Shown here one piece after another: positions 8,903 through 17,621 of a stretch of DNA of 64,000 bases; the stretch's first letter is position 1, and every line of letters begins with the position of its first letter. The translations under genes and the position numbers were made by a program. A model generated the notes under the pieces. It saw only the letters and a program-made list of their open reading frames with translations. It was not told the DNA's origin and searched no databases. Source of the DNA: Paenibacillus azoreducens (GTDB taxonomy: Bacteria > Bacillota > Bacilli > Paenibacillales > Paenibacillaceae); the NCBI RefSeq assembly GCF_021654775.1, contig NZ_AP025343.1, forward strand, positions 5,299,501 through 5,363,500, written 5' to 3'.

Positions 8903-9604
8903 ATGAACAAGTTTTCAAAGTTGTTGTTTTCCTCATTAATTACCGCTTCCCTGACCATTGCTTCTCCCCTGCAAGTCATGTCTTTGGCTGCTCCGGAGGA
9001 AGTCAAGGAACATCCTGCATTTCCACGCGACGTCATTATTATCGATGCCGGTCACGGCGGTGTTGACGGAGGTACTTCTTTTCAAAACATTTTGGAAAAG
9101 GACATCACTCTCGCCATCTCGCAAAAAGTTTTCATGCTTCTGCGCAGCAAAGGATATCATGCCATTCTTAACCGGACTGGCGATTATGCACTCAGCGACG
9201 ACAATCACTGGCTGAAAAGCAGATCCAGACATCAAAAAGATTTGGCCCAGCGCAAAGAGCTGAGCCAGCAAATTCCAACACTCGTAGTCGTCAGTTTACA
9301 TGTGAACTGGTCGCGTAATACCGCCAATCGCGGAGGTCTTGTCTTGTTTCAGAAAGAAGGACGGAGCGTCATGCTTGCCTTGGCTATTCAGGAGCAGCTT
9401 GATCAGCTGTACGGGCTCAAAGGTTCTATCAAGCATGGCCGGCCGTTTTATCTGCTCAATCAGGTAGCCGATCCTGCCGTGATCGTGGAAACCGGATTTC
9501 TGAGCAATGCCGAAGACCGGGCCATGCTGACAGATCGGAGGGGTCAGCTCAAAATCGCCAAGGCCATCGTAAACGGCATCAATTATTATTTGACGGCAAT
9601 ATAG
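8903..9604 (+). CDS. N-acetylmuramoyl-L-alanine amidase (Amidase_3, CwlD-like)
   Basis: Zinc amidase that cuts the bond between muramic acid and the stem peptide of peptidoglycan outside the cell. The 233-residue protein has an N-terminal signal sequence (LLFSSLITASLTIASPL) and one Amidase_3 domain. Zinc ligands are His51 (DAGHGG), Glu65 (LEKD) and His133 (SLHVN); catalytic Glu196 lies in VETGFLSN. The size and lack of a wall-binding repeat resemble CwlD, which makes muramic delta-lactam in spore cortex. The adjacent polysaccharide-deacetylase-like gene fits such a role, but the identity is an inference. Its 3' end overlaps that convergent gene by 26 bases. Confidence 0.88.
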   Translation: MNKFSKLLFSSLITASLTIASPLQVMSLAAPEEVKEHPAFPRDVIIIDAGHGGVDGGTSFQNILEKDITLAISQKVFMLLRSKGYHAILNRTGDYALSDDNHWLKSRSRHQKDLAQRKELSQQIPTLVVVSLHVNWSRNTANRGGLVLFQKEGRSVMLALAIQEQLDQLYGLKGSIKHGRPFYLLNQVADPAVIVETGFLSNAEDRAMLTDRRGQLKIAKAIVNGINYYLTAI

Positions 9605-10484
9605 GCACAGGCTGCCAGCCCCAGATATCCCGGACCATATCGCTGATGCCGACAAAGGTCACGCGCCCCTGCATGCTGGCAATACTCTTCTTCAGCGCTT
9701 CGGCCGTTTTTTTGCCCTGAGTCCCCACATGGCCGATGGTCACGCAATGATCATGTTTTTGGGCAAACTCCTCGACAGCCCTCAGTTGTTTGCTGATATG
9801 GCTTATCGTATGCTGATCGTCCAGGAAAATGTGGTTCGTAACAGGAGGCATGCCCATATTTACGGCGAGCTTGCCGACTATGGAATGGTAATTCGTTTTG
9901 CTGTCGACAAAAAACAGGCCCCTCTCCTGGCAAACTTTGAGAACTACGGACATAATCCGCTCATCGCCGGTTATTTTCGAGCCCATGTGATTGTTCATGC
10001 CAACGGCATAAGGAACATTGTCGATGGCTTCCTCCACTTTCCGGCGCACCTCTTCGTCGCTCATTTTCGACGTAATTGCGCCGGGGCCAAGCCATTTCGG
10101 GTTGCTGTGCTTTGGTTCCATCGGCATGTGGACAATGACATCGTAACCTTTTTTATGCGCTTTCTCGGCATCGCTTTGGGTTGTCGGGAGGAATGGCATA
10201 ATGGCAACCGTCAGCTTGATCGGCATCGAAAGCATCTCTTCCGTTCCGCCCTGCCCGTTTCCAAAATCATCAATGATAATGGCTACCTTTTTTTCTTTTG
10301 TCGCAGCCGCTTGCGGATTCTGCTGAATTTCCCGCTTTCTCTCTTCAGGCGTAATCACGCTTTCACTATGCGTGGATGATGATTGTTCCGCAGACACAGG
10401 TAACGTCGGTATGATCCCGAGAAGCAAAGCCAGTCCTGCCGCCTTTACGCAATTAGGCCATTTATTTTTTTTCCAAAATTTCAA
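9579..10484 (-). CDS. divergent polysaccharide deacetylase family protein (DUF610/YibQ type)
   Basis: Exported protein of 301 residues in the divergent polysaccharide deacetylase family; the substrate is unknown. The signal peptide is VKAAGLALLLGIIPTLPVSA. The fold starts at VAIIIDDFG with the acidic pair of NodB-like enzymes, then VHMPMEP, MGSKITGDE, FVDSKTN and TIGHVG. The start is TTG 10484, about ten bases after AAGGAGG. It is convergent with the CwlD-like amidase and the two reading frames share 26 bp, so the end of each gene is under double coding constraint. A joint cell-wall role is plausible. Confidence 0.85.
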   Translation of the reverse strand: MKFWKKNKWPNCVKAAGLALLLGIIPTLPVSAEQSSSTHSESVITPEERKREIQQNPQAAATKEKKVAIIIDDFGNGQGGTEEMLSMPIKLTVAIMPFLPTTQSDAEKAHKKGYDVIVHMPMEPKHSNPKWLGPGAITSKMSDEEVRRKVEEAIDNVPYAVGMNNHMGSKITGDERIMSVVLKVCQERGLFFVDSKTNYHSIVGKLAVNMGMPPVTNHIFLDDQHTISHISKQLRAVEEFAQKHDHCVTIGHVGTQGKKTAEALKKSIASMQGRVTFVGISDMVRDIWGWQPVPILPSNNN

Positions 10485-10645
10485 GACCTTCTTCCTCCTT
10501 CTTATTACGACGTGGTCTTTACCTCATTGTTTGAGAAAGCAGGAGGAAATATGTATTCATTTTTATCAAAGCAAAAGCCTGTAGAAATTCAGTCTCCAGC
10601 CATTATTTTGATAACAAAACTTGCCTGAAAGAAAAACTTTAAGGA

Positions 10646-10696
10646 TTGACAACTGCGACAAGTTGTCGTATATTTTCATTGCGACAAGTTGTCGCA
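10646..10696 (+). promoter_or_regulatory. promoter with two BlaI-type operators
   Basis: TTGACA (10646-10651), a 17-bp spacer and TATATT (10669-10674) form a near-consensus sigma-A promoter. The palindrome CGACAAGTTGTCG fills the spacer (10656-10668). A longer perfect copy, TGCGACAAGTTGTCGCA, lies at 10680-10696 over the expected transcription start. This arrangement should give tight repression by the downstream BlaI-family repressor. Confidence 0.88.
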
Positions 10697-10719
10697 GTAA
10701 TGATTGGAGATGCGTGCCA

Positions 10720-11100
10720 ATGAAAAATCTAGGAAAACTGTCCGAAACAGAAATGGAGATCATGGAGGTGATATGGAAATCGGCTGCTCCCGTAACCGTT
10801 GCACAGCTTTTGAATATCTTCGACAACAAAGACTGGAAAACTTCGACTGTGTCGACCATACTGAAACGGCTGATTGAAAAAGGATTTCTGGCCAAATCTA
10901 TGCACGGCAAGGTGAATTTTTACGAACCTACTTTGACATGGAGCGAATACAAGAAGTACGAGAACCAAACTTTTCTTCGCCGCCTATACAATGGCAAGAT
11001 CAAAAACTTTATCGCTACATTGGTTGAAGATGATGACCTCAGTCAAGATGACATTGAGGAGTTAAAAGAGTGGTTCCATCGGAAGGATGGTGAGAGATGA
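10720..11100 (+). CDS. BlaI/MecI/CopY family transcriptional repressor
   Basis: A 126-residue winged-helix repressor. ATG 10720 follows GGAGATG; an earlier in-frame ATG at 10621 would place the operators inside the gene and is rejected. The N-terminal half shows the family pattern LSETEMEIMEVIWKSAAPVTVAQLL, then WKTSTVSTILKRLIEKGFL, the DNA-reading helix and wing. The C-terminal half is the dimerisation part, cut by the partner protease in known BlaR1/MecR1 systems. It overlaps the M56 protease gene by four bases (ATGA). Autoregulation follows from the two palindromes in its promoter. No beta-lactamase gene lies nearby, so the inducing signal is open. Confidence 0.9.
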   Translation: MKNLGKLSETEMEIMEVIWKSAAPVTVAQLLNIFDNKDWKTSTVSTILKRLIEKGFLAKSMHGKVNFYEPTLTWSEYKKYENQTFLRRLYNGKIKNFIATLVEDDDLSQDDIEELKEWFHRKDGER

Positions 11101-12557
11101 CGGTTTTTGCCTTGTCTCTCATCATGGCGTCATTCGTCGGGACGATCATTTGGATCGTGCAAACCAGTGTAAAGCCAATCACGCAAAAACTGTTTTCGCA
11201 AACATGGCACTATTACACCAGTTTTATTCCTGTGTTTTTTCTGCTTGGCGGTTCTGCGATCATCAATAGGCTCGGCCCGCTTATCTGTTCTATTTTGACC
11301 GATAGCAGTACAAGCCCGCCGGCGGGAAAGATGACGGAACCATTTATACACGTCCTGCCAATCGAACAAACAGCAAGTCATCGCTCATTTCTTAATCAAC
11401 CGTTTATCAGTTTGTCGCGGCTGGAAAATCTTCAAGAAATCGTATTAACCGCCATCCTGATTTGGGCAGCGGGAACCATTGTCTTTATTGCCGTGAATGT
11501 AAAAAACTATCGGACTTTTAAGCGGTCGATCTTGCAAAACAGCCGCGTATGTGAGACGGTTGACTGCCCCGTCAAGGTAATCGTCAGCAGTCATGCAACA
11601 ACACCCATGGTCATGGGGTTGTGGAAACCTTTTGTTGTTTTGCCGGATACCCCTTTGGACGAAAAAGAGCTCGACATGATAATCTCTCACGAGCTCGTTC
11701 ATTTAAAGCGCGGCGATCTGGTGATGAAACTGATCATACTGGTTGTTAACGCGATTCACTGGTTTAATCCGGCGGCCTATGTTCTCAACAAACAGTTGAA
11801 TACGCTTTGTGAACTCTCCTGCGACGAAAAAGTCGTTCGGGACATGGATATGGAAAGCCGCAGATTATACGGTGAAACACTGTTAAAAATGCTGGAGTAT
11901 GGCGTTATGAAGAGAAATGTGGTTTGCACCAGCAGCTTATGCACTCCGAAAAAAAACATGAAAAGGAGACTCGTAAACCTGATGGGTGTGAAGAAACTGA
12001 ATAAGTTTATTATCATGATGTCTCTTGTCTCAACAATCTCAATGGTTGGAATCGGCGGACTTGTTGCGTCTGCAGCCGAATCGGCAGTGCCGCCCAAAAT
12101 CCCGACTGATAAAAAACCTCAGGGCCGCAATGTTTACGTTCAAATGGCGGACGGAACGGTCCTCTATTACGATAAAGATGGAAATGTAACCGAGGCGCCC
12201 GAAATGAGAAAAAGTTTAACGCCGCCGGATTATACAACTGAGGAAGTTGTAGAAATTATGAAACAATTGATTAACGATCATTCTTCCGTACCTTACAATT
12301 CTTCCATACCTATAGAACTTTTCATACCTCAACATTTTGTCGATCAACTGCCGCAAAAATATTTGGACGAGATCAATAAGACTTATGGCTTGGAACTTAA
12401 AAAGACGGAAAGTTTCACCACCGAGGAGATTGTAGCGCTTACGAAAAAAGGAATTGAGAAAAACACCGTACCTCAAGCCTATGTCGACGCACTCCCGCAA
12501 AAAGAATTGGATGCGATCAACAAGACTTACGGCTGGGAACTGAAAAAGTCAAATTAA
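11097..12557 (+). CDS. BlaR1-like M56 family sensor metalloprotease with repeat-type sensor domain
   Basis: Membrane sensor-protease of 486 residues expected to cleave the BlaI-type repressor after sensing an outside signal. Membrane helices lie near 3-22, 43-70 and 114-134. The M56 site is HELVH (198-202) with Glu239/Asp243 in CELSCDE. A further helix is at about 304-327. The extracytoplasmic tail (about 330-486) is not a penicillin-binding domain as in BlaR1. It has a YVQMADGTVLYYDKDGNV segment and then two copies of a TTEE(I/V)V...VD-LPQK-LD-INKTYG-ELKK module. The ligand is therefore unlikely to be a beta-lactam. The stalk-domain gene 20 bases downstream probably belongs to the same operon. 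Confidence 0.85.
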   Translation: MTVFALSLIMASFVGTIIWIVQTSVKPITQKLFSQTWHYYTSFIPVFFLLGGSAIINRLGPLICSILTDSSTSPPAGKMTEPFIHVLPIEQTASHRSFLNQPFISLSRLENLQEIVLTAILIWAAGTIVFIAVNVKNYRTFKRSILQNSRVCETVDCPVKVIVSSHATTPMVMGLWKPFVVLPDTPLDEKELDMIISHELVHLKRGDLVMKLIILVVNAIHWFNPAAYVLNKQLNTLCELSCDEKVVRDMDMESRRLYGETLLKMLEYGVMKRNVVCTSSLCTPKKNMKRRLVNLMGVKKLNKFIIMMSLVSTISMVGIGGLVASAAESAVPPKIPTDKKPQGRNVYVQMADGTVLYYDKDGNVTEAPEMRKSLTPPDYTTEEVVEIMKQLINDHSSVPYNSSIPIELFIPQHFVDQLPQKYLDEINKTYGLELKKTESFTTEEIVALTKKGIEKNTVPQAYVDALPQKELDAINKTYGWELKKSN

Positions 12558-12577
12558 GAATCAGACATATCTGGGAG

Positions 12578-13174
12578 ATGATGATTTTGTTGCAAACAAA
12601 ATGGAAACTTGCGACGATATTCACCCTGCTTCTTATCCTGTTGATCGGAAATACGGCATATGCAAGGAATCCGGATGATAATTTCTTTTGGTCGGATGTT
12701 GTTCCCATGCCTTCCTGTTCCACAAGCCCAAGCCGAGACGGCGGTTTGGTCATCGATGGAAAGAAAGTAAAAGTAGAACTTCCCACTTGTGAAGAAGCGA
12801 AGAAAAACCGTGTCATAGTCCTCGTAAATGGGCAATATCTGCATACCGTATTCGGAAGCGGAGCGGAGCCGTTTATCGAGAATGGTTGGACCATGATTCC
12901 TTTAAAAGCACTGGCGGACGCATTCGGGTTTGAAGTTGGATGGGAACAAAGCCAAGAGAAAATTACGCTGAAGAAAGATAACAAAAATATCATTATGCAT
13001 ATTGGAAAATCCGAGATGCTTGTCGACGGCAAAAACGTAAATCTCGGCAAGGCTGCGCCTACGATTAAAAACAATGTGACCTTCCTGCCTGTCAGACAGC
13101 TTGCTGAAATTCTTGGCGTTAAAGTCGACTGGAATGGAAACACAAGAACCGCAACGTTTACGGATTCTAAATAG
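12578..13174 (+). CDS. exported protein with copper amine oxidase N-terminal (stalk) domain
   Basis: About 198 residues. The signal peptide is LATIFTLLLILLIGNTAYA. A stretch with Cys and Pro follows, then a stalk domain of the copper amine oxidase N-terminal type: VLVNGQYL..., MIPLKALADAFGFEVGWEQ...ITLKKDNKNIIMHIGK and FLPVRQLAEILGVKVDWNG. These domains bind or space surface proteins and are frequent in Paenibacillus; no enzyme domain is attached. GGGAG (12573-12577) sits too close to ATG 12578/12581, so a TTG at 12587 or 12590 may be the real start. It follows the M56 gene by 20 bases and may be the regulon's target or an accessory to sensing. Confidence 0.75.
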   Translation: MMILLQTKWKLATIFTLLLILLIGNTAYARNPDDNFFWSDVVPMPSCSTSPSRDGGLVIDGKKVKVELPTCEEAKKNRVIVLVNGQYLHTVFGSGAEPFIENGWTMIPLKALADAFGFEVGWEQSQEKITLKKDNKNIIMHIGKSEMLVDGKNVNLGKAAPTIKNNVTFLPVRQLAEILGVKVDWNGNTRTATFTDSK

Positions 13175-13273
13175 TTATTGCACGAATTGTTCACCTCTGC
13201 CCCGGACAATCCGATTTTCAGGGTAGAGTTCTTGAATCAAACAATATACGTATGCAGAATATTCCATGAGGAA

Positions 13274-13318
13274 GGCTGTGATCCACTCCTTATATCGCTA
13301 ACAGGGTGGCTCACAGCC
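13274..13318. terminator. hairpin between convergent genes
   Basis: GGCTGTGATCCAC (13274-13286) pairs with GTGGCTCACAGCC (13306-13318) with one mismatch. It lies between the stalk-protein gene and the convergent dehydrogenase. There is no clear T-run on either strand, so the terminator call is tentative. Confidence 0.45.
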
Positions 13319-13343
13319 AAAAATCTATCTGTCCTCATTTTTA

Positions 13344-14327
13344 TTATCTTAGCACGACTGTCTGCTTTTGCTCGGATGCCTGATAAGCCGCCAGCGCCAC
13401 CTCAGTTGCCCGCAAACCGTCGAGACCTGTTGCTAGTGTGCCTTTTCCGCTGCGGATACTTTCGATGAAATCCTGCATAAGTCCCGCGTCCATGTTGTCC
13501 CCCCAAGGGTCCCATTTCACCCCATCAGCTTCGCTGTATACATTCACTTTCTGCCCGAATGCGTCCACATGCAGAACACCGTCCGTCCCTATGATTTCCA
13601 TGGTCACATCGCCCCAGGTCGGATAAATTTTCGTGCGCGACCAACTGCAATCGATCGTAGCAAAGACGCCGTTGTCAAACTCCAAGGTCACGATACCGCA
13701 ATCATCAATCGGGTCGTCGGAAAAACGGCTGTCATATTCCGCATATACTTCTTGAACCTCAGCCCCCATCAACCACCTCATCACATCGACCAGATGCACG
13801 GTATGATCCATCACCGCTCCTCCGCCGGATAATGAGGGATCCGTGAACCAGCCGCCCGGAATATACCCGTGGTTGGTGCCTTTAATCGCGAGGATGGCGC
13901 CGATTTGACCGGAATCGATCGCCTTCTTTGCAGCTGCGACCGGGGTGCAGAATCGAACCGGAAAAGCCGTACGGAGATAGACGTCATTCTTTTCACATAC
14001 TTCGATCATCTCCTGCATGTCCTTCAGGTTGGTGGCCAGCGGCTTTTCGCACAGCACATGTTTGCCTGCGCGAGCCGCGGCTAGAACATGCTCATGATGC
14101 TTCACGTTTTCCGATGTCACGACGACGGCATCTACATCCTGTTCCAGCAGCTGCTGATAGTCCGAAAACAAAGGGATATTGAGCTGTTTGAAATGCTCGG
14201 CCCACTGTTCCCTTCTTGCCCGATCCTCATCGGCGACACCAACGATCTGCACATCCTTCATATCAAGCATAACCTCGATATATGTAAGCGCATGCATATG
14301 CGCCAAACTGATAATACCAATTTTCAT
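13344..14327 (-). CDS. Gfo/Idh/MocA family oxidoreductase
   Basis: NAD(P)-dependent dehydrogenase of 327 residues, probably acting on a sugar or cyclitol; the substrate cannot be read from sequence. The N-terminal Rossmann fold begins IGIISLAHMHALTYIEVML, where the usual GxGxxG glycines are largely replaced, an oddity shared by some members. The family signature CEKPLATN is present, followed by a C-terminal substrate domain (GGWFTDPSLSGGGAVMDHTVHLVDVMRWLMG). ATG 14327 follows GGGAGGGACGATCC. It is 18 bases downstream of a second family member, so the two are likely one operon acting in the same pathway. Confidence 0.85.
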   Translation of the reverse strand: MKIGIISLAHMHALTYIEVMLDMKDVQIVGVADEDRARREQWAEHFKQLNIPLFSDYQQLLEQDVDAVVVTSENVKHHEHVLAAARAGKHVLCEKPLATNLKDMQEMIEVCEKNDVYLRTAFPVRFCTPVAAAKKAIDSGQIGAILAIKGTNHGYIPGGWFTDPSLSGGGAVMDHTVHLVDVMRWLMGAEVQEVYAEYDSRFSDDPIDDCGIVTLEFDNGVFATIDCSWSRTKIYPTWGDVTMEIIGTDGVLHVDAFGQKVNVYSEADGVKWDPWGDNMDAGLMQDFIESIRSGKGTLATGLDGLRATEVALAAYQASEQKQTVVLR

Positions 14328-14345
14328 GGATCGTCCCTCCCCTGT

Positions 14346-15371
14346 TTAATTGCTCAACGCCGGCAGCGCATGTTCGCCCAAAGTCACCGGTTGCCCTGTT
14401 TCCATGGATTGAATCGCGGCAAGCACGATTTCGACTGCTTTGTAGCCATCCTCAGCCGTTACCTTCGGTGTGGAGCCGTCTTCAAGGCACCCGATAAAAT
14501 GCTGCAATTCACGGGCATAAGGGGTTTGCACGAGCGGACTTTCCGGCACATAGACACCCGTTGCAGTCACCGCCGCCTGGCGCCGGGTCAAGGCAAACGA
14601 CGTATCCTTGTTGCTGTCAAAATCAATGATTCCGCCCGAACCCGCAAACTCATATTTAGTCGTGAAGCCTTCATGCGCCCAAGAACCCTCTACGTGTGCG
14701 ATCACGCCGTTCTTAAAGCGGAGCGTGACAAGCCCATAATCCATCCTGCCGTTGGCGTGTTTTGTCCGCCCATGCAAACTTTTGGCATAAACACGTTCCA
14801 CATCGCCGAAGCACCAGCGAAGGAAATCGATATCGTGGATGGACAAGTCCATGACTACGCCGCCGCTCTGTGCAAAATCCGCATACCAATCATTCCACCC
14901 GATCGGCATCTGGCCGGCCCGCGTCATGCGGACAACCCCCACTTGTCCGATCGCCCCGTTGTCCAGATGGGATTTTGCTTTTTCGTATTCCGGAAAAAAC
15001 CGCACGACATGTCCGACAAACAATTGAACCTGCCGGGATTCGCAATATTCGATCATTTCCCTGGCATCCTTTAAATTTCCGGCAAGCGGCTTTTCGCAAA
15101 TGACATGTTTTCCTTGTTCCGCTGCTTTCAGCACAAATTCCTTATGCAGAAAAGTAGGCACGCAAACGTCTACGATATCGACACGCTCCAACGACTGAAG
15201 AGCTTCCTCGATAGTGGCAAACGCCCGGGCGCCGGCATGCTGCGCAAGCTGCTCTGCCTTATCCAGCTGAATATCGACGATACCGACGAGTTTGGCCTGG
15301 TCAAGACCAAGGTAAGAAAAGGTATGGGCGCCTCCCATCGTGCCGGCACCAATCAATAAAATATGCTGCAC
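14346..15371 (-). CDS. Gfo/Idh/MocA family oxidoreductase
   Basis: Second dehydrogenase of the pair, 341 residues. The Rossmann motif is canonical here (ILLIGAGTMGGAHTFSYL), followed by CEKPLAGN and the C-terminal substrate domain with GWNDWYADFAQSGGVVMDLSIHDIDFLRWCFG. The start is GTG 15371, about six bases after AAGGAGGAATGACGA. It is upstream of the other Gfo/Idh/MocA gene in the same operon. Such pairs often carry out successive oxidation and reduction of a sugar or inositol, but no transporter or regulator of that type is adjacent; the oligopeptide importer on the other side is divergent. Confidence 0.87.
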   Translation of the reverse strand: MQHILLIGAGTMGGAHTFSYLGLDQAKLVGIVDIQLDKAEQLAQHAGARAFATIEEALQSLERVDIVDVCVPTFLHKEFVLKAAEQGKHVICEKPLAGNLKDAREMIEYCESRQVQLFVGHVVRFFPEYEKAKSHLDNGAIGQVGVVRMTRAGQMPIGWNDWYADFAQSGGVVMDLSIHDIDFLRWCFGDVERVYAKSLHGRTKHANGRMDYGLVTLRFKNGVIAHVEGSWAHEGFTTKYEFAGSGGIIDFDSNKDTSFALTRRQAAVTATGVYVPESPLVQTPYARELQHFIGCLEDGSTPKVTAEDGYKAVEIVLAAIQSMETGQPVTLGEHALPALSN

Positions 15372-15790
15372 TCGTCATTCCTCCTTGTTATAAGTCGTTA
15401 CTGCTTTATTTATTGGTTATTGGCCCATCCGTCCAATCGCTTCATGCTCTTCGACAAGCTCAGTGCTTATTCCTGCCGATCTTTTCAATATCAGCTTCGA
15501 AAGCGGAGTGTTCGAAGGACGCAAAACAGACCGGACTCTTCCGCCTTCGCTTTTTGGGCGTGCTCTTCCCCGGCATGAAGCGAAAGACCCTCTTCCGCCA
15601 ACCTTTTTTAAGCATGACAAAAGCACCTTCCATGACACCCCTCAGGAAAATTTATCGCGAATGGGAATAAACAGAGACGAGTTGGCATGTTTATAGAATG
15701 ATAGGGTTCACACCGATGGCGGCCTCTCTTTTCGTTTCATCGTTTTGCCGCCGGTCAGGTGAACCACTATATCAAAGAGAGGGGTACGCT
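15372..15790. other. intergenic region, no gene seen
   Basis: 419 bases between divergent genes. It must hold the promoters of the dehydrogenase pair and the peptide importer. The short open frames on both strands lack ribosome binding sites and family resemblance. I see no repeat of the families found elsewhere and no riboswitch. Confidence 0.6.
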
Positions 15791-17497
15791 ATGCGAAAGA
15801 AACGCAAATCCATACTGGCCGTGCTAATCATATTGGCTGTAAGCGCTATTATGAGCGCTTGCGGTAGCAGCGGCCAAGACGCCAAATCTTCTGCGCCTCC
15901 GAAGGCGAACAACGAAAAACCCGCTGATCCGGCGCCTGGGGGCAAAACCGAAAAACCGAAGGAGCAGGTCTTCCGCTTCAATCTGCATTCGAATCCGCCG
16001 ACGCTCGATCCCGGTCTGGCGCAAGACACCGTAGCGTTCGCCGTGCTCAACGGACTGTTCGAAGGTTTGACGCGGAGCAACGACAAGGGCGAAATCGTCC
16101 CGGGCACTGCCGAGAAATGGGAAGTTTCCCCGGATGGGACCAAGTACACCTTCCATTTGCGGAAAGACGCGAAATGGTCGAACGGAGATCCCGTGACTGC
16201 GGGTGACTTCGAGTTCTCGTGGAAGCGGGTACTTGATCCGAAAACTCAACCGGCACCGCCGTACGCCTATCAGTTGTACTATATCAAGGGTGCCGAAGCA
16301 TACAACACCAAGAAGAACGCCGACCCGAATTCGGTCGCCGTCAAGGCCGTGGACGCCAACACGCTTGAGGTTGAATTGGAACACTCCACACCGTATTTTT
16401 TAAGCCTTCTTTCATTCCAGACCTTTTTCCCGGTACATTCCTCCGTTAAAGACAATCCCAAGTGGGCGGCCGAAGCGAGCACCATTATTTCCAACGGTCC
16501 TTTCAAAATCAGCGAATGGAAGCAGCAAAGCTCGCTTGAGATGGTGAAGAATGAGCATTACTACGCTAAGGACGACATCAAATTCACCAAAGTTCAGATG
16601 ACAATGGTAGACGATTCCGGCTCGGAGCTGAACATGTATGAGACCGACCAGCTTGATTTCGCCGGCATGCCGACCGGACGCATTCCAAACGAGCAGATTC
16701 CGGTCTTGAAGCAGACGAAGCCGGATGAACTGGAGATTAAGGGCATTGCCTCCAGCTACTACTACTTGTTCAACAATAAGCAGAAACCGTTCAATAATGT
16801 CAATATCCGCAAAGCACTGGCGATGGCGATCGACCGCCAGTTGATCGTCGATAAGGTGACTCTCGGCGGACAGCTGCCGGCGTTTGGCATCGTCCCTCCG
16901 GGAATCGCAGGGGAGAAAGGCGAATTCCGCTCCGAACACAAGGACGATTATTTCAAGGAAAATGTAGAGGAAGCGAAGGCGCTGCTGCAGAAAGGACTCG
17001 GCGAGTTGGGACTGTCCTCCATGCCTGAGTTTACCATCGCCTACAATACCGATGAAAGCCACAAAAAGGTGGCCGAAGCCGTCGCTGACATGTGGAGCAA
17101 AAATCTCGGCATCAAAGTGAAAATCGAAAACCAGGAATGGGGCGTCTTCCTAAAGAACCGCACCGCGCTCAACTACCAGATGGCCCGGGCCGGATGGCAG
17201 ACCGACTACAACGACCCGATGTCCTTCATCGATCTGTACATGACCGGCAGTGGCAACAATGATATCGGATACAGCAATCCGGAATACGACAAGCTCGTTC
17301 ACGAGGCAAAGCAATCGCTTGACAACAAGCAGCGGATGGAATTGATGGCGAAAGCGGAGCGCATGTTGATCGAGCAGGATCAAGCCATTCTTCCGCTGTA
17401 CTACTATACAAACGTGGCGATGAAGAAACCGAATCTCAAAAACGTGTTTGTCGACTATCAAGGCATGATCAACTACAGCCGGGGTTACTTCGAATAA
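15791..17497 (+). CDS. oppA: oligopeptide ABC transporter substrate-binding lipoprotein (OppA-like)
   Basis: Extracellular peptide receptor anchored by lipid. ATG 15791 follows AGAGAGGGG; the longer frame to 15698 lacks a site. The lipobox is AIMSAC, with Cys at about residue 23, followed by a Ser/Pro/Lys linker. The SBP family 5 body shows LHSNPPTLDPGLAQD, GLTRSNDKGEIVPGTAEKWEVSPDGTKYTFHLRKDAKWSNGDPVTAGDFEFSWKR, where this family signature is textbook-like, and SSYYYLFNN...RKALAMAIDR. At 568 residues it has normal length. It heads a five-gene cluster, separated from the permease genes by a hairpin that may give the receptor higher expression. Confidence 0.93.
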   Translation: MRKKRKSILAVLIILAVSAIMSACGSSGQDAKSSAPPKANNEKPADPAPGGKTEKPKEQVFRFNLHSNPPTLDPGLAQDTVAFAVLNGLFEGLTRSNDKGEIVPGTAEKWEVSPDGTKYTFHLRKDAKWSNGDPVTAGDFEFSWKRVLDPKTQPAPPYAYQLYYIKGAEAYNTKKNADPNSVAVKAVDANTLEVELEHSTPYFLSLLSFQTFFPVHSSVKDNPKWAAEASTIISNGPFKISEWKQQSSLEMVKNEHYYAKDDIKFTKVQMTMVDDSGSELNMYETDQLDFAGMPTGRIPNEQIPVLKQTKPDELEIKGIASSYYYLFNNKQKPFNNVNIRKALAMAIDRQLIVDKVTLGGQLPAFGIVPPGIAGEKGEFRSEHKDDYFKENVEEAKALLQKGLGELGLSSMPEFTIAYNTDESHKKVAEAVADMWSKNLGIKVKIENQEWGVFLKNRTALNYQMARAGWQTDYNDPMSFIDLYMTGSGNNDIGYSNPEYDKLVHEAKQSLDNKQRMELMAKAERMLIEQDQAILPLYYYTNVAMKKPNLKNVFVDYQGMINYSRGYFE

Positions 17498-17537
17498 CAA
17501 TGTGCTTACACGCATGATTGACAGGAAGTTTTAACCG

Positions 17538-17567
17538 GGATGCACTCGGCTTCATTGCCGGTGCGTC
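17538..17567 (+). terminator. hairpin between receptor and permease genes
   Basis: GGATGCACTCGGC (17538-17550) pairs imperfectly with GCCGGTGCGTCC (17556-17567) and is followed by CTCTTCTTC. It probably acts as a partial terminator or mRNA stabiliser, as is common after solute-binding protein genes. Confidence 0.5.
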
Positions 17568-17621
17568 CCTCTTCTTCATATCCATGAAAGAAATAACTTG
17601 ACCAGAAAGGAGGATGCATCC

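Noticed and set aside
13178..13468. 96-codon frame on + after the stalk-domain gene
   Set aside because: No ribosome binding site, overlaps the convergent dehydrogenase, and contains the intergenic hairpin.
14088..15074. 328-codon frame on + across the Gfo/Idh/MocA genes
   Set aside because: Antisense to two well-supported dehydrogenases and rich in Arg/His/Pro, as expected for a high-GC shadow frame.
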